Assembly: GCA_020631735.1 (NCBI GenBank)
Contig: CM036201.1
Coordinates: forward strand, 79,398,502-79,462,501
Length of the DNA: 64,000 nt
Origin: Saccharum officinarum
Lineage: Eukaryota; Streptophyta; Magnoliopsida; Poales; Poaceae
Reading direction: 5' to 3'
Shown: piece after piece, positions 10,564 through 21,754 of the stretch
How the letters are laid out: every line of letters begins with the position of its first letter
How positions within the stretch are numbered: position 1 is the first letter of the stretch
Notes under the pieces: generated by a model
Told to the model about the DNA's origin: nothing
Databases searched by the model: none
Seen by the model: the letters and a program-made list of their open reading frames with translations, nothing else
Made by a program: the position numbers and the translations under genes

Positions 10564-12264
10564 ATGGCAGGCAAGAGCCAGCTCCTCCCCGCCGACGCTT
10601 GGGACTCCTCCTCTGTGAGGGAGAAGAGGTTGGAAGAGCTGGTCCGCGATGGGCTTTTGCGGCCGAAGACGAACCGGACCCAGCCGGAGTGGAGAGCGCC
10701 GCCGTCTGACCACCAGGAACCGACGCCCCCAGAAGGCTACGTGGTGAGTTTCGTATGCTTCCACGAGAGGGGGTTTGGCGTGCTGGCCAGCCCCTTTATG
10801 CGCATGCTCCTCCACTACTACAAGGTGGAGCTGCATCACCTCGCCCCCAACGCCATCTCGCAGGCCGCCATTTTCGCGGCGGTTTGCGAGGGGTACCTAG
10901 GGATGGAGCCACAGTGGAATCTGTGGCTCCATCTCTTCAGGGTGGAGTTTTTCGCCAAGAAGGCGGGAGAGCGGGGGGGCGCGACGTGCGGTGCCCGCAG
11001 GGAGCTGCGTGCTGCAGGTTCGGTCCGGTCGAAGCGATCAGTACATCCCGGCGTAGCTGATCTCCTCGAACAGCGGCTGGCACGACGGCTGGTTCTACCT
11101 CCACAATGACGGCGATCAGCTGCCAAGGTACTCTGGCCGGGTGCTGGTCACCCGAGAGGAGAACTGGTCCTACGGTGTCGTGGAAGATGAGAAGCCGAAG
11201 CTGGACCCGCTGCTCAACGCGCTGTGGAGGCTCCGCCAGCGTAGACTGACAGCGGGGATGGTGGCCGCGGCGTTCCACCGTCGGAGAGTGATGCCGCTGA
11301 CGTAGTGTCGACTCCGACTTGACCAGATGACGCTGGAGGCACCGTTGGAGGGGAGCAGGATGTCCCACGAGTCCCTCTCCCTCGACGAGGTCGCTCGGCG
11401 TGCACGTCGGATGGTGGGGAACTTCAAGCCGGAGGACGTCGATAGGGTCCCGATGCGGCCTACTCAGGGATTCGAGCCCCTGGTAAGCGTTATTGTTGGC
11501 GTTTTTTGAGATTTTTCATTTCTGGATTCCTTCCACTAACTTAGTCAAGGTATGTGTACAGGACTTATTGGCGGTTAAGGAAACGCGACCGCCGCTTCTG
11601 GAAGACCAGGTTGCTTGGGAGGCTCGACGCCTCTTGGCGTCCCAATAGAAAGAGGCGAAGGACGCCGCCAAGAAATGCCAAACCTGTAAGGCCCAGGAGC
11701 AGGAGGCGCTGAAGAAGCGTCGACGCCAGCAGAGCCTCGACGGGCTTCCCCTCGAGGAGTCTCCCTCTGAGACGGTCTCGGGGGAGAACGATGATGACGG
11801 CGACGAGGACGACGATGCCTTGTCACGGTACGATGCCGCGACTGGTCTGGCAGACCTCCCCGATGTGCGCCCCTTCTTGGAGCCCATTGGGGGGGTCGAC
11901 CTCCTAGGCGTCGAGGCTGGCCTCGGTGTTCGTCGAGGTGGAGGAGGAGCTGGAAGAGGTGGGGGCCAGAGCGGGCCCTTCCACGGGAGGGGCCGCCTTG
12001 TTAGGGGCCCCACAAGAGGGGTCGATGGCGCCGCCATCGTGAGCCCGAGCCCGTGGGCTCAGGCGGCGGTCGGGGTGGTGACGTCAGCGTCGACATCCGG
12101 GGCGCCGTCTACAGGCGTGAGGACCCGGGGTCAGCTAGCCTCGGCGGCACAGAGGCCCAGGGTGCTCCACCCAACTAGGGCCCCAAGGAGCGCCCGGTCA
12201 GCAGGAGGTCCGACGGTGGGGCCGTCGCAGGCACCGTCGGTGTCTCTAGACCGCCAGGGCCTAG
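10564..12264 (+). pseudogene. G1 copy A antisense ORF (Transposase_28 type), cut by the gap
   Basis: Plus-strand gene antisense to the retrotransposon. It starts MAGKSQLLPADAWDSSS. The core with GYVVSFVCFHERGFG, CEGYLGMEP and WLHLFRVEFF is the plant gypsy-associated Transposase_28 (PF04195) type, whose function is unknown. A frameshift near 10980-11030 is followed by GWHDGWFYL. In-frame stops lie at about 11055 and 11305. A 79-bp intron with GTAAG...ACAG ends is at 11483-11561. A third stop follows near 11646. The frame breaks off at the N gap. Homopolymer indels relative to copy B cluster after 11880. Confidence 0.75.
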
Positions 12265-12364
12265 NNNNNNNNNNNNNNNNNNNNNNNNNNNNNNNNNNNN
12301 NNNNNNNNNNNNNNNNNNNNNNNNNNNNNNNNNNNNNNNNNNNNNNNNNNNNNNNNNNNNNNNN
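12265..12364. other. Assembly gap of exactly 100 N
   Basis: A fixed-size run of 100 undetermined bases, the usual placeholder for a gap of unknown length between contigs in a scaffold. Confidence 0.98.
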
Positions 12365-12477
12365 TTCTTGCCACCAACCTTGGAATGTACTAATCCTCAT
12401 ATGCTACATACAACTTAGGCATAGGATTAGTACTTAGGCATTGTCACTAATTACCAACACCAAACATAGAGCTTTCA
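12365..12477 (-). repeat. C1 copy B 3' LTR, right end only
   Basis: Matches 20783-20895 and ends GAGCTTTCA. On the minus strand this is the U3 start, TGAAAGCTC. The remaining 1.7 kb are hidden by the gap. It contains the 11-bp inverted repeat GTACTAATCCT (12387-12397 and 12423-12433). Confidence 0.9.
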
Positions 12478-13601
12478 TCTCCCCCTTGTTGGTAATTGGT
12501 GACAACCCTTTCACAAAATGTTATGATAAAAATTTTATTGAACCCATGTCACATTGTCCAAGTGTATTACCATGTGTAAGAATTATGGACATGTGATCAT
12601 GAATTCAAATTGATAGCAATGGCTCCCCCTACATGTATGCTATATGTTTGGATTTTGGAAGCATACATGTTTAGATAGGTAAATATAGGAGCATTGACTA
12701 CCAATAGGTGCTAAGTGTTTTAGATTATACCTTTTAGCGTGATACCATCGGAGTTGCGATAAACACCATCTTAGCACCTTGTGTAGTTAGATACCATTTG
12801 GAAAAGCATAAACAAAACTAGAAACCTCGTGAGATCAATATTATAAGCAAGATTCTAGTACCACTTTGAAAAACATGAAGCAAGAGAAATCTAACTACTT
12901 CCTATTCATGCTAGTACTTCAATACACCATTCAATTGTATACTAGCAAAACACCACACAAGCAAAGTATCGGAGAAAAAGAAATGCATAACTATGCATCA
13001 TACATATGAAGTGCACCAGGAAATGCAACATTCATGTTTAAGAGCTTGCTCCCCCTACTTGTGTGCTCAAAATTTTAGTTGATCCCCTTCTTTTATCAAA
13101 TCTCCCCTTTAGGTTTTCTCCCCCTTTGAGTTCTATCTTTGTGAACAATATTTTCTCCCCCTTTGGCACCAATGACTACATGGGACCAATTTTAGATAGA
13201 ATATCATGTTGAATTATGGGGTGAGGATCAAGTTTGTGATTCAACCTAGATTGCTTGCATAAATAAAATGCTTCGGTTTGATCTAAGGGCAAGCTTCTTC
13301 ACACCTCACTAGAAGGGTTATCATGCACCATGTTGAAGCAAATATTTAGACAAGTGATCTCGATTAAACACTTAGGATCACAAGCTACTTAAATAAGTTA
13401 TATGCTACCACTAGATCATACAAGTCATGGAAGCAATAGTGGCACCATATAAACTTCAAAGTCATTTGATTTTCATGAATGAGCCTAGAACATAAGAAAT
13501 CATGACTAGATGCACTAAACATGTCCTTAGTATAGAATGTATGACATGTCAACCAATTGTACCTGGATCTCGAAGGAGAGGCATGTCATATATGTGGTGC
13601 A
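12478..13601 (-). promoter_or_regulatory. C1 3' non-coding region with multiple polypurine tracts
   Basis: The minus strand carries a series of G5-type polypurine tracts: 12478-12487 (adjacent to the LTR, the expected plus-strand primer), 12621-12630, 13049-13056, 13101-13110, 13117-13128 and 13153-13165 (AAAGGGGGAGAA). Multiplied PPTs upstream of the 3' LTR are a known hallmark of Sireviruses. The rest, up to the pol stop, is AT-rich with no ORF of note. Confidence 0.8.
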
Positions 13602-15178
13602 TCAACTCATGTTGGAGAAGTCAATTATGTTCAACTCATTCTTTAGCTTGTGAAATCTCTTCTCATCAAGTGGCTTGGTGAATAGATCGGCTAATTGATC
13701 TTCGGTGCCCACACTCTCAATAGCAATGTCACCCTTTTGTTGATGATCTCTAATAAAATGATGACGAACATCAATATGCTTTGTTCTTTGATGTTGAACC
13801 AGATTGTTGGTTAGCTTCATGGCACTTTCATTGTCACATAGCAATGGCACATTCTTGAAATTGATTCCAAAATCTTCAATGTTGCCTTCATCCACAAGAT
13901 TTGTGCACAACAACTACCCGCGGTGATGTATTCGGCCTTGGCGTTAGATAGTGCAATACTATTTTGCTTCTTGGATGACCATGACACAAGTGATCTTCCC
14001 AACAATTGACAAGTCCCGGAAGTGCTCTTTCTCTCCACTTTGTCATCGGCATAGTCGGAATCCGAATATCCAACTAGCTCAAAGCTTGCACCTTTGGGAT
14101 ACCATAATCCAACATCTTGTGTATGCTTCAAATACCTCAATATTCTCTTTGTTGACTTCAAATGACTTTCTCTTGGTGAGGCTTGAAATCTTGCACACAT
14201 GCATACACTAAACATTACATCGGGCCTTGATGCCGTCTCATAGAGTAGGCTACCAATCATTGATCTATAAAGCTTTTGATCCACTATGTTGCCACTCTTG
14301 TCACTATCCAAACTTCCACTAGTGCCCATTGGAGTTGTAATGCCCTTTGCATCTTCCATTCCAAACTTCTTGAGTATATCTTTGATGTACTTGGTTTGAC
14401 TCACAAATGTTCCTTCCTTCATTTGTTTGATTTGAAGTCCAAGAAAGAAACTAAGTTCACCAATCATTGACATTTCAAATTCCTTTGCCATCATTTTCCC
14501 AAACTCATCACAATAATCTTGATTGGTTGAACCAAAGATGATATCATCAACATATATTTGCAACACAAATAAGTCTTTTCCAATCTTCTTGGTGAATAGT
14601 GTTGTATCAACTTTGCCCATGACAAGTCCTTTAGATAGCAAGAAGTCCCTCAATCTTTCATACCATGCTCTAGGTGCTTGCTTCAATCCATACAAAGCTT
14701 TCCTTAACTTGTATACATGATTGGGTTTCTTGTCATCTTCAAAACCGGGAGGTTGCTCCACATACACCTCCTCTTGAATGTACCCATTGAGAAATGCACT
14801 CTTCACATCCATTTGATATAACTTGATATTATGAGCACAAGCATAGGCAAGTAAGATCCTAATTGCTTCCAATCTTACAACCGGGGCATAAGTTTCACCA
14901 AAGTCAAGACCCTCTATTTGTGTGTAACCTTGAGCCACTAGTCTTGCTTTGTTTCTTACTACTATTCCATCTTGATCTTGCTTGTTACGAAAGACCCATC
15001 TTGTTCCAATGATATTATGATCCTTAGGCCTCTCAACTAGTTCCCATACTTCATTTCTCTTGAAGTTGTTGAGCTCTTCATGCATTGCATTTACCCAATC
15101 CAGATCTCTCAATGCTTTATCAATGTCCTTGGGTTCTTCCATTGACACAAAAGAAGAGTGAGCACAAAATGATGCCAA
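13602..15178 (-). pseudogene. C1 copy B reverse transcriptase and RNase H, frameshifted
   Basis: A 453-codon frame (13817-15178) contains the copia RT from GTRWVFRNK through DVKSAFLNG and the active site YVDDIIFGS, then the RNase H domain with [10 protein letters not shown] and the Glu of [10 protein letters not shown] frameshift near 13840-13910 moves the C-terminus into a second frame (13602-13913), which supplies [10 protein letters not shown], the RTKHIDVRHHFIRD motif and the LADLFTKPL end typical of copia polyproteins. The domain order after integrase is the copia one. An upstream TAA at 15203-15205 separates it from integrase. Confidence 0.92.
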
Positions 15179-15202
15179 TCTTGATCTAGTTTGAACTCCC
15201 CT

Positions 15203-16408
15203 TTATATGTCACCAATGATGGAATCCAATGGATGGTCTCTTGCAATGTTAGTTGGTTGAAGCACTTGGACTTGATTGCTTGGATGTTGATGTTGATCAT
15301 GAGTTGGAGATGATGAACTAGCCACTTGTTGATCTTGTTGCACTTGAGATGATGTACTAGCTTGATTTTGCATTAGAGACCCACTAGATTGTGTAATTGG
15401 ACTTTGGAGCACTTGATCTTTGTTGTCATCCACATCAATCACTTGCTTTTGTCTAATATCACCAATATCCATTTCTTTCATAGCATTGGTCAATTGAGTT
15501 CCTCTCACATCATCTGAGTTATTTTTCTCATCTTGAGAGCCATTTGTTTCATCAAACTCAACATCATGAACTTCCTCAAGTAGACCACTAGCTAAATTCC
15601 AAACTCTATAAGCTTTGCTAGTAGTGGAGTAACCAAGTAAGAATCCTTCATCACATTTCTTCTCAAACTTGCTCAATCTAGTGCCCTTCTTCAAGATGTA
15701 GCATTTGCAACCAAATACCCGAAAGTATGCAATATTGGGCTTTCTTCCATTTAAGATCTCATATGGTGTCTTCTCTAGAAACTTGTGGCAATAGAGGCGG
15801 TTGCTATAGAAGCAAGCCGTGTTGATTGCTTCGGCCCAAAATGAATGACTCACATTATACTCATTTAACATTGATCTTGCCATATCAATCAAGGTTCTAT
15901 TCTTCCTCTCAACTAAGCCATTAGATTGAGGTGTATACTTGGCTGAAAATTGATGTTTGATTTCAAGCTCCTCACATAGCTCATCAACTCTTGTGTTTCT
16001 AAACTCACTTCCATTGTCACTTCTTACTTTCTTGATTGTGGTCTCAAACTCATTTTGCACTCTCTTGATGAACTTCTTGAATATGTCAAATACATCACTC
16101 TTGTCCACAAGAAAGAATACCCATGTATATCTAGTGAAATCATCCACAATCACAAAGCCATACTTGTTGCCACCAATGCTTGTGTATGTAGTTGGCCCAA
16201 ATAAATCTATGTGCAACAACTCAAATGCCTTGGAAGTACTCATGATGCTTTTCAATGGATGAGTGTTGCCCACTTGCTTTTCGGCTTGACATGCACTACA
16301 TAGCTTATCCTTCTCAAATGTGACATCCTTCAAGCCTCTAACTAAGTCATGCTTCACTAACTTGTTCAATTGTTTCATGCCAACATGACCAAGTCTTCTA
16401 TGCCATAA
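15203..16408 (-). pseudogene. C1 copy B integrase
   Basis: Same protein as in copy A: an HHCC finger whose first residues lie above a TGA at 16406-16408, the D,D,E triad in HIDLFGP, RSDNGSEF and GLVERKN, and a Gln/Ser-rich tail ending HPLDSIIGDI at a TAA. Three residues differ from copy A: Arg for Trp in AYF-VFG, Gln for Pro in IR-KQV, and Ser for Ala in ITQ-SG. A functional element would read through into RT, so both stops are probably inactivating. Confidence 0.9.
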
Positions 16409-16801
16409 TCAACCCATACTTGATTTGGTGAGCAAACATGTTGAAAGTTGAGTGTCACTAGCATTGAAATCAACCAAGTATAGATTCTCATATCTAAAGC
16501 CCTTGAAGATCAAGTTGGAGCCATCAACACTAACTATCTCCACATCATCAACACCAAATATGCACTTGAATCCAAGATCACACAATTGAGCAACCGAGAG
16601 AAGATTGAAGTTCAACTTTTCAACTAAGAGCACATTGGAAATGCTATGATCATTTGAGATTGCAATCCTTCCAAGAGCCTTCACATCACCCTTGCTATTG
16701 TCACCAAATGTGATACTATCAATGCCACTATCATTTGATTTGAGAGAGTTGAACATTCTTGAATCACCGGTCATATGTTGAGAGCACCCACTATCAAGCA
16801 C
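16409..16801 (-). pseudogene. C1 copy B aspartic protease
   Basis: 130-codon retropepsin domain with the DSGCSQHMTGD active site at its start. Closed by the Trp-to-stop change before integrase. No residue differs from copy A. Confidence 0.88.
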
Positions 16802-16843
16802 CCAATGCCTTCCTCCGGCCTTATAATTTACCTACAAAATAAA

Positions 16844-19040
16844 TTAATGTTTCTTACGTACCCATACTTGTTTGGGTCCTTGGAGGTTAGTAACTAAGCT
16901 CTTTGGTACCCAAATGACCTTCTTCTTTGGACCCACAATTGGTGTACCAATAAACCTAGCATGCACACCTTTCTCACCCTTGGTAAGCACATAACAAGAA
17001 TCAAAAGGAATGTAATCCATTTTAGCATGAAACTTGTTGTTGTTCTTGTTCATTTTATTACAATTAATCTCTAGATGCCCAACTTGCTTGCATCTATTGC
17101 AATAACAACCATTGCTCTTCACAAAGCGAGACTTTGGAGTAGCAAAGGCCGCCTTGCCCTTCTTGGGAGTATAGCCCAAACCCTCTTTGTTAAGAGAACC
17201 TTTGGCTACCCAAGCATTTTAGCAAGCAGGCATCCCCACCATAGGCATTGCCTAATGCGCGGGTGAGATCATCCACCTCTCTCTTGAGAGTATCATTCTC
17301 AACCACAAGTGATGAATCACTAGTAGTGGAGATAGAGTTGGTTGTGGTGGATGATGATGAGCTACATGAAGCATTAGTAGGACCAACAAATAAAGAATCA
17401 TCAATAATATCACATGTTAGTCCAATATCACAAGCGACAATCACTTGCTCTTCCTTAGCTTCCTTCATGAATTTTTCCAACTTGAGGTCCTTTTCCTTGA
17501 TGAGCTCAAGTAGAGTGGAGTGGGCTTCCTTAAGCCTAGTGTGAGCAACTTCAAGGTCCTCGTGGTCTTCCTTTAGACACTCACGAGAGGCTTCTAGCTC
17601 ATCAAAGGATTTCCTAAGAGCTTTGAGCTCTTGTTCAATTCCTTTGCACTCCTTACTCTTTTTGAGAGCAACAAGCTCCTCCATCAAGGCATCATTTTCA
17701 TTGCTCTTGGCAATGAGCTCTTGTTCCAAGATTTTGTATTTCTTGGTTGTCCTCTTGTAGCCCTTGCTCATTTGATCTATTATGCCCAATAGATCATCCT
17801 TGGAGTAGTCCTCATCCTCCTCATCATCACTCCTACAACCATCACTAGCACAAGAATCATCATCACTATCATCATATTTTACCTTGGTAGGCTTGGCCAT
17901 AAGGCATGTCGATGTAGTGTCGAAGATGGATGACTTGTTGGAGAGGGCGATGCTTGCAATGGCTCCTCGAGTGGTCCTCTCATCATCACTAGAGCTTTCA
18001 TCATCATCACTATCGGAGTTGTCACTATCCCAAGTGACCACATAACCACCACCCTTCTTCTTCTTGTTGATAGTGAAGCTCTTCTTCTCTTTCTTCTCCT
18101 TCTTGTCCTTCTTATTCTTCTTCAACTTCAACTCTCCATCATGATATCTTTTGTCTTCATAGGGGCACTTTGCCACTACATGATCGGGGCTATTGCAATT
18201 GTAGCAAAGCACCTCCTTTGCCTTCATGAAGTCCCTTCTCTTCCTTGCCCCATATCCTTTCTTCTTCATGAACCTCCCCATCTTGTGCACTAGGAGGGCC
18301 ATGGTCTCATCGTCGAATGGATCATCATCATCACTCTCTACCTTGCTCTTGCCCTTAGAAGATGAAGCCTTGAATGCAATGGGCTTCTCTTGCTTGACCT
18401 TGGTCTCCTTCTTCTCTTCTACCTCATCTTCATCATCATTGTATTGGGCATCGGTCATTATATCTCCAAGCACATTTGTTGGTTTGACCTTGTCCAATCC
18501 CTCTCTAAAGATCATTCTTCTCAAGGTGGCAAACTTCTTGGGTAAGCACATCAAGAACTTGTGTGAGAAGTCCTTGTCCTCAACCTTCTCTCTAAGCCCC
18601 TTGAGATCATTGACAATGACTTCGAGCCTATAGAACATCTCCGGGATGGATTCATCATCCTTCATCTTGAAAGTGGAGAACTTGTCCTTGAGCATATATA
18701 GCTTGGCACTTTTTACCATTGAAGTGCCTTCATATGTTTCTTCAAGCCTTATCCAAATCTCATTTGCCTTTTCAAGATCTTTGATTTGCTCAAATACTTT
18801 GTCATCAATGGCACGGTAGATTGTGTCAAGTGCCGCCGTGTTGCATTGCTTGTTGATGCGGTCATTTGGAGTGAGATTTTCTTCATCAAGAATGATGTAT
18901 CCTTCTTTTGTCACATCCCAAACCTTCTCATGTATATTGCCTAGATATTGCTTCATCCTCCTTTTCCAATGATCAAAGGAAGAGATGCTATCAAAGAATG
19001 GAGGCTTGCCATTAACATGATTGAACATAACTTGAGCCAT
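16844..19040 (-). pseudogene. C1 copy B gag, frameshifted
   Basis: 616-codon gag frame (17190-19040) plus the 111-codon continuation in a second frame (16844-17179). Domains: UBN2 gag, CCHC knuckle about residue 277-290, acidic Ser/Asp clusters, a coiled coil of about 90 residues, then a second CCHC knuckle after the frameshift. Long gags with coiled coils are known for Sireviruses. Differences from copy A are single substitutions (Arg/Lys in WKR-MKQ, Glu/Gln in YRL-VIV, Cys/Arg near the end of the first frame). The start is the ATG at 19038-19040, 42 bases from the PBS. Confidence 0.9.
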
Positions 19041-19080
19041 CTTGCACCGAGGTTGTTAAGCCTTGCAAACGGTGACCACG

Positions 19081-19092
19081 GCTCTGATACCA
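19081..19092 (-). other. C1 copy B primer binding site
   Basis: TGGTATCAGAGC on the minus strand, separated from the LTR by two bases. Initiator-Met tRNA type. Confidence 0.86.
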
Positions 19093-19094
19093 CT

Positions 19095-20895
19095 TGAAAG
19101 GTCTTGATGGCTAGAGGGGGGGTGAATAGCCTTTTAAAATTTTCTACAATGACAAGCTAAACAAGTTTATCAATATAACAAATAGCGTGATGCGAGTTTT
19201 GCTTAGCCTATGAGGTGTTTGCAAACCACCTATCCAATTCACAATTCTAGTATATTGGCACTCAATCGCACAAGTCAAACCGAGAAGGAAACTACAACTA
19301 CAACTAGCAAGCTACACAAAAGAGCTATTCTAGCAAAGCTAACTAGCTAGCAAAGATAACTAAGAAAGTAATGCGGAGTTGAGTTAGGAGGGTTTCACCG
19401 AGGGGTGAAGTATTGAGCCAACCAATATGATCAACAATGAATACCAAGACAATCGAACACCGGGATCAATCAATCACAATATGAAAGTGATAACACGAAG
19501 ATTTATCCCGAGGTTCACGCGCTTGCCGGCACGCTAGTCCCCGTTGTGTCCCTCTTCACCACGTGGTTCGGTGGCTAATCGGTCTCACACCGAGCCTCTC
19601 AAAAGGCACCACAAGAACCTACCAAATGGCAAAAGGTTGCAATGACACGAGCAATTTACTAATGTTGCCTTTGGCGCTTCGCCGAGGTAGGCACAAACCC
19701 CTCACAATCACCGGAGATGGCCAAGAATAATCACCAACTCTTGCCAATGCCTCCAAGCTGCTCCAAACCGTCTAGGTGGCGGCAACCACCAAGAGAAACA
19801 AGAATCCCGCAGCAAATCAACCACCAAGTGCCAACTAGATGCTATCTCACAATGCAAATGCACTTGGATCACTCAATCTCACTTCAAATATGCAAATAAG
19901 CAAGAGAGATGAGTGGGAGGGGAGTTGCTTAGCTCAAAGTGCTCACAAGTATGTCAAATGTCCAAGAGAGAGAGCCTTGAGCCGGCCAACGAGTATTTAT
20001 AGACGTACCCCTTCGTATATAGCCGTTAGAAACTTAAACAGCCGAAATCGTGCTGACCGGACGCGCTGGTCCAACTGACCGGACGCGTCGGTCACCCAAC
20101 GGCTAACTCGTGAAGTACTAACCGGACGCGCTGGTCCAAACGACCGGACGCGCCGGTCGCCCAACGGCTAACTGCGAAGCAACGACCGGACGCGCTCATC
20201 ACGCAGACCGGACGCGCTGGTCCCATGAATGACTGGACGCGCTGGTCAACCTAGAGCAGCGCTCGAACGAAACAGCGACCGGACGCGCTGGAGAACTGAC
20301 CGGACGCCACAGTGCCCGCGTCCGGTTGGATTCCAGTAAGCTCCCTAGACGACCAGACGCATCCGGTAGACCATGACCGGACGCACCGCGCGTCTGATCG
20401 ACAAACTAAAATTCGCGCAGACACTGGACACTGACCGGACTCGTCCGGTCAAACAGTGACCGCGTCCGGTCCAGCGTCCGGTCACTCCTGTGACCTCCGT
20501 TCGCCTCCGTTTCTTTTCCAACTTCTGGCGTAGTGGAAAAAAGTCGTTTCAATTCCTCGAAAACGCCTGAATGCATATGATTATGAAATACACACCTAGA
20601 GGCACTTAGGAGTTCAATAGCCGCGTCATTCCCCTCTTCATAGTATGGCTATCTATCCTATAATGTAACCACACCCACTAGGTGTCTTGGTTACTAAAAC
20701 ACAACCCTTAAGCATATACCTTTGCCTTGATCACGTAGGGTTGCATCCAAATCCAAGTGTGGCCATCATGATCACCATGTCCATCTTGCCACCAACCTTG
20801 GAATGTACTAATCCTCATATGCTACATACAACTTAGGCATAGGATTAGTACTTAGGCATTGTCACTAATTACCAACACAAAACATAGAGCTTTCA
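19095..20895 (-). repeat. C1 copy B 5' LTR (1801 bp)
   Basis: TGAAAGGTC...GCTTTCA. It holds the palindrome array (about 20050-20490), a TATA box at 19994-20001 (minus) and the G-run U5 end near 19116. One base shorter than copy A because of a G-homopolymer difference. Confidence 0.92.
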
Positions 20896-21701
20896 CCGTC
20901 GAACTTGATGCCACTCTTGTTGAGCTTCTTTAGCATCTTGGTGGTCTTCCTCACCATGAGTGCAAGTGATGCATCATCAATATCACTTTCACTTGAGCTT
21001 TCTTGCACCATCATGGCTTGGCCCTTCTTCTTTTTCTTATCATGGCTAGCTTTGAAGGCCAAGTCTTTCTTCTTGGAAGATGATGAGCCCTCTTCCGGAG
21101 TGATGTGCATGTACATCTCATGTGCATTGATCTTTTCCAATACTTGTGTCGGTGTTGTGGTGGAGAGATCACTTTGGTGAAGCACGGTGACAATGTGACC
21201 ATACTTCTCAACGGGAAGAACGCTCAAGATCCTCCTTGCAACATCCGATTAACTCATTTGAGTGAGCCCAAGAGCATTGAGATCCTCTACAAGAACATTC
21301 AATCGAGTATACATGTCATTAGTACTTTCTTTGGGAAGCATCTCAAAAGAATTAATTTTCTTTAAAGCAATGTGATAGTGTTCCTCATGCTCACTCTTAG
21401 TTCCCTCATGGAGAGCACAAAGGTTTTCCCACAATTCATGAGCGTTTTTTGCATTATGCACACGATTGAAGATATCCTTGCCTAGGCCCCGGTAGAGTGC
21501 ATTTTTGGCCTTTGCATTCCACCGGTCGTACTTCTCCTTATCACCACTTGGGTTGGCGGGATCCTTGATAGCGGGAAGCCCTTCGGTGGTGGCTCTAAGA
21601 CACCCAACATCTATGGCTTCGAGGTACGCCTCCATGCGGATTTTTCAATATGGAAAATCATCTCCCTCAAAGGTGGGAGGTGGTCCTTCCCCGTTAGACA
21701 T
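20896..21701 (-). pseudogene. C2 copy B gag fragment with two in-frame stops
   Basis: Same frame as 6155-6960: start ATG at 21699-21701, the Trp-to-TGA change in the PY-KIRM motif, the UBN2 gag domain, a second stop (TAA) before SDVARRIL, then the Lys-rich and acidic region that ends at the C1 insertion. Four or so bases differ from copy A, including Gly/Arg in DV-CLRATTEG. The two stops are shared, so C2 was dead before the copies diverged. Confidence 0.86.
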
Positions 21702-21740
21702 CTTGCTCTAGGCGGTGAAGCCTAATTTAGGAGCAACTCA

Positions 21741-21752
21741 GCTCTGATACCA
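21741..21752 (-). other. C2 copy B primer binding site
   Basis: TGGTATCAGAGC on the minus strand next to the LTR that starts at 21755. Confidence 0.82.
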
Positions 21753-21754
21753 AT

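Larger units (their letters stand above)
8341..12264 (-). mobile_element. Tat-type gypsy element G1, copy A (ends at the gap)
   Basis: Left 3.9 kb of the G1 element: its 3' LTR, the spacer and most of the antisense ORF. It duplicates 23083-27006. The sequence stops at the N gap inside exon 2 of the antisense ORF. Confidence 0.85.
12365..20895 (-). mobile_element. Sirevirus-like Ty1/copia element C1, copy B (near complete)
   Basis: From left: the last 113 bp of the 3' LTR, a non-coding 3' region with repeated polypurine tracts, RNase H/RT, IN, PR, gag, PBS and the complete 5' LTR. The internal part is 6,617 bp. The 113 bp of 3' LTR differ from the 5' LTR at only one or two bases, so the insertion is young. 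The right edge (20895/20896) lies in the gag of C2; the 5 bases after it are CCGTC, but the matching left target site is lost in the gap. It is non-autonomous: one gag frameshift, two pol stops and a frameshift in RNase H. Confidence 0.92.

Noticed and set aside
10383..11427. Minus-strand frames opposite the G1 antisense ORF
   Set aside because: Shadows of a GC-rich coding strand; the plus-strand frame has the domain match and introns.
1..12264. Copy A as an independent set of three insertions
   Set aside because: Identical junctions, stops and order in copy B; independent insertions cannot reproduce these.
12131..12437. Frames running through the N gap
   Set aside because: The gap is undetermined sequence; no real frame can be read through it.
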